Assembly: GCA_963457665.1 (NCBI GenBank)
Contig: OY735219.1
Coordinates: 41,158,477-41,222,476 of the forward strand
DNA length: 64,000 nucleotides
Source of the DNA: Thysanoteuthis rhombus
Lineage: Eukaryota > Mollusca > Cephalopoda > Oegopsida > Thysanoteuthidae
Direction of reading: 5' to 3'
Shown here: positions 61,150-64,000 of the stretch, piece after piece
How the letters are laid out: the number at the start of each line of letters is the position of its first letter
Numbering within the stretch: the first letter of the stretch is position 1
Notes under the pieces: model-generated
What the model was told of the DNA's origin: nothing
What the model saw: only the letters and a program-made list of their open reading frames with translations
Databases searched by the model: none
Position numbers and translations under genes: made by a program

Positions 61150-62220
61150 TAATGAATATATTGGAAGGCCAAAAAGATGGCCTGGATAATAGAATAAAAA
61201 ACATTCAATTTTAAAAATTTATGAACTGTATTGAACAATGTATTTACTATTTGGTTCCACTATCTTCCACCATTTTTTCAAGTAACTTCATAATTCTATC
61301 CTCTAAGAACTTGAGCTAGGAACAGTTCTAGGTGCCTTTTGCAGTCTACCAAAGAAGAGAAGTTTTCTTTCCTCAAGGTAATTCTATATTGACTGGAATA
61401 AATGGTAATCTGAAGGTGCAATATTTACAATGGATGAGTGAAAACTTCTTAGCCAACCTATAACAATTTTTGCTTGATCACTAAAGAAGCATGGTGTAGC
61501 ATTATCCTAATGGAATATTACGCCTTTCCTCTCAACTAATTCTGGACACTTTTTGTCAATTGCTACCTTCAGTTGGTGTAATTAGGCACAATAGTTGTTT
61601 AAATCAATCATTTGTTTTATCTAGAGGAAGTTCATGAAGAGAATTCCTTTTCTATCCTACCATATACTCATATACCATATGCAGCATCACCTTCTTTGGA
61701 TGAAGACCAGCCTTTAATACATTTAATGGTTATACATTTTATTTGCTTCACAATGTTTTACTTTCTACATTGTTGTAAAGTATTGACTTTTCATCACTTG
61801 TTTCAAAAATGGAACATTTTCAGTTTGAGTAGGAACTGCATTTGGAAATACAGTCCTGTAGAATTTTTCTTGTGCAGCTTGTGTTGAAGCCACACATCTA
61901 AGCAACCAAGATAACTGGACTGATATTAATGATTTTGATTGCTTGATTTGAATATTCTGTAGTATTTGGCCATCTACCCTGTTGTATAATGAGTCTCAAG
62001 TAATGTCTTGATTTGATTGCTATCAACTTCAATTTGTCTGCTCGCCCATGGAGATTTTCATTGTTCAGCAAAAAATCTCTGGCAAATAACTTTGCAAACC
62101 CATTTCAGCATGTTCAGTCATTCATAGTACAGTTTATTTCATGCTCAGTTCTAGATTTTATTCAAAAATTCTCCAAGTTAGCCTATGCCTTCAAAATCTA
62201 TCTCAAGTCATAGAAATTTT
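61150..62220 (-). pseudogene. Mariner-like element, copy 3 (most complete)
   Basis: From high to low coordinate the minus strand reads IEVDSNQIKTLLETHYTTG (N-terminal helix-turn-helix region, near 62030), then CLDVWLQHKLHKKN (the VWVPHxLSxKN linker, near 61890), then a KAGLHPKKVM-like block near 61710. Next come YTN*RQQLTK and VERKGVIFH-stop-DNATP near 61530 (second catalytic aspartate kept), and near 61230-61280 IVEPNSKYIVQYSS, the C-terminal WxxVVExNGxYxxx block. The gene is nearly full length but has many stops and shifts. The similarity is to the mariner transposase group related to Hsmar1/SETMAR. Confidence 0.85.
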
Positions 62221-62224
62221 TTAT

Positions 62225-63355
62225 TCTTTTAATCATTGATTATCGTTTTGCTGATTTTGAAATATTTTTGATGGCCCACATGGCCTTTTCTAGTTTCAAA
62301 CCTATATGAATATCTTATTAGTGAATCGCAAAATTCAAATGAATTATCTTTGGAGGTACAGAACTGTCAAAATTATTTTTCACTTTTTTATATTGACTTT
62401 CCATTTTTAAAGTACACCTGAACTACAAAGATGTAAACAGTGATACATGTTATATATTTTGGATTCAGCATTCATTATAGCATTCATTATAGTATTCTGT
62501 ACTAGGAGAATTTTCTAACCATTAGTTGACCTCATCCTACCCCAGGATGGTGACTGACCTCAGTTGAACTAGCATGCCTTTTTAAGACATCTTATTTCCT
62601 ACCATGTATCCATTTTAAAATCATTTATTGTAACAGGTTTCAAATCAAACACGTTACCCTTGTTGTAGTAATCACCGTGCGTACTTGTGTAATATTGTCA
62701 TCATTGAGATCTGGTGAAGATTTGAGCTCAATGAAAAGTGTGTATTATGTAGCAGAAAATATCATAATTAGCATGATAATTTTTTTCTATTCGTAGAAAA
62801 GCATCAGCATTTATCACTTGCTTTGAATGGGATATGGATTACCTTAACCCATATATACCTCTAGGTCCACATTTAATCCACCCTAAAAAGACATTGCTGT
62901 AGAAAGTATACTTATGGCAGAAAGCAGATCGAATTGCATAAATACTCTGGGTAAGAAGCTTGCTTTCAATTTTTCTCAAATGAGTTGGTATTACCATGCT
63001 AATATCCTTTTATTTACTCTTTACTTCTAATTATACTGAAATCAGCTGGAAAATGTAACTTAGAGCATAAGTGGGTTAAAAAGGAATAATACTCAATAAA
63101 TTCATCAATACTCATTTGTGATTTTGAAAGTAAACAAGAAAATTCAAATTTCTCTTCTATATGAATGCAAAGTTAAAAATTCAACTATAATGAAAAGACT
63201 CAAGTCCCACAAATTCACTCTTTAACACTATGAAATTACTTGGTAGTTTCTTAATTATTTTATGAAACCTTAAGACTATTTATCACACTATTTGGTTGTC
63301 TGTCATGCTATAGAAACCATCTAAACATGGGTGCATTCCAACCAAATTTTGCTTG
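62225..63355. other. AT-rich DNA, nothing recognised
   Basis: No domain-bearing frame. The word GCATTCATTATA occurs twice in tandem at 62469-62493. Confidence 0.45.
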
Positions 63356-63359
63356 CGTA

Positions 63360-63360
<1 letters not shown>

Positions 63361-63393
<33 letters not shown>
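63361..63393. repeat. (TC)n(AT)n microsatellite
   Basis: TC repeats at 63361-63374 run directly into AT repeats at 63375-63393. Confidence 0.95.
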
Positions 63394-64000
63394 AACACAC
63401 CTAGTAGATGGTGGATTCGCTACACAAATATGTGCATGTTTCTGCCCTGTTTAGGCCTCTCCAGGTGAATGATTATGTATGTTTTGGATTCTTATTTAGG
63501 GAAATTTTTAAGGGAGTCATTATGGTGGGAGGGGTTTTTCATTTGTTCTATTATTATTTTGTTTGTTAAGTTTGTATTGTGTGTGTTTTGCTGGTGGCTA
63601 TAAGTTTCATGTCAAGATGTATGGTCTGAGAGTTGGAGTTATCTATGAGCTGATACTGAACTGTGTTATATGGGGATGCTTTGATTTTAAGTTTAGATTT
63701 ATTACCTATGTTAGGGTCGTTTATGACCATGGTGGATTGTGATGTTCCTTATTTACTTATACAGATGGAAGTAGACAATGTTGATTACATGGTTCTTTGA
63801 GATGACTATAGGGGAAAACGGTCTATATTACTTTTAGTGTACTAACGTATGGGTTATTGAGTTATATTTGTTAATAAAAATTTTGAGTGATGCTAGCATT
63901 TTCATGCTATTTCATTTTTCTTGTTTAATAAATCTATTTTAGGTTTTTTTGTTTTTTTAGCATAACTGAGTATTTCAAATTTCTCATTCACCACCTAATC
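63394..64000 (-). mobile_element. Possible 3' end of a LINE running out of the window
   Basis: From 63394 the base composition changes: more G on the plus strand, longer non-repetitive words (CACCTAGTAGATGGTGGATTC, GTTTAGGCCTCTCCAGGTG). On the minus strand this ends in ACCTAGGTGTGTTTATATAT-like sequence plus a dinucleotide tail, as LINE 3' ends often do. No reverse transcriptase motif lies inside the window. It could instead be part of an unrelated transcript. Confidence 0.3.

Overview
This is a very AT-rich eukaryotic window with long poly(T)/poly(A) runs and AT microsatellites. I found no cellular gene in it: no exon chain, no rRNA, no stand-alone tRNA gene and no CRISPR array. Open frames are short (at most 139 codons). 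The few that make sense as protein are decayed transposon pieces. It looks like a large intron or an intergenic stretch of a repeat-rich invertebrate. The repeat mix (RTE/jockey-like LINEs with a TGATGA tail, mariner copies, tRNA-derived SINEs, pogo-like short elements) suits a mollusc, possibly a cephalopod. That assignment is an inference with low confidence.

Layout. 0-9 kb: AT-rich DNA, one copy of a dispersed repeat called B here (2.7-3.2 kb), two head-to-head tRNA-derived SINEs (4.77-5.41 kb), repeat D (5.9 kb) and a mariner fragment (8.1-8.5 kb). 9-15 kb: repeat R (9.8 kb), the first copy of a TIR element called A here (10.6-11.3 kb), a pogo-like short element with TA flanks (13.16-13.80 kb) and a purine-rich tandem duplication (14.3-14.5 kb). 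15-19.6 kb: almost empty. 19.6-30 kb: a mariner split by repeat R, a second TIR candidate (21.6-22.1 kb), two LINE 3' ends, and more B and R copies. 30-38 kb: two small tRNA-like SINE heads, A copy 2 and mariner copy 2. 39.5-45 kb: a cluster of three LINE 3' ends in the same orientation. 46-52 kb: B copies, R copies and two other LINE families. 54.4-58.5 kb: a long AT microsatellite, a TIR element with a LINE fragment inside it, and a possible solo LTR. 59-62.3 kb: B, A copy 3 and mariner copy 3. From 63.36 kb: a (CT)n(AT)n tract followed by about 600 bases of unlike composition that may be a LINE 3' end running out of the window.

No genes work together here. The record is one of repeated, mostly old insertions: nested (R in mariner, LINE inside a TIR element), chimeric (R next to a LINE fragment) and paired as inverted repeats. 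Families A, B, R and D were defined only by comparing parts of this window with each other. Element edges are by eye, and no database search was run.
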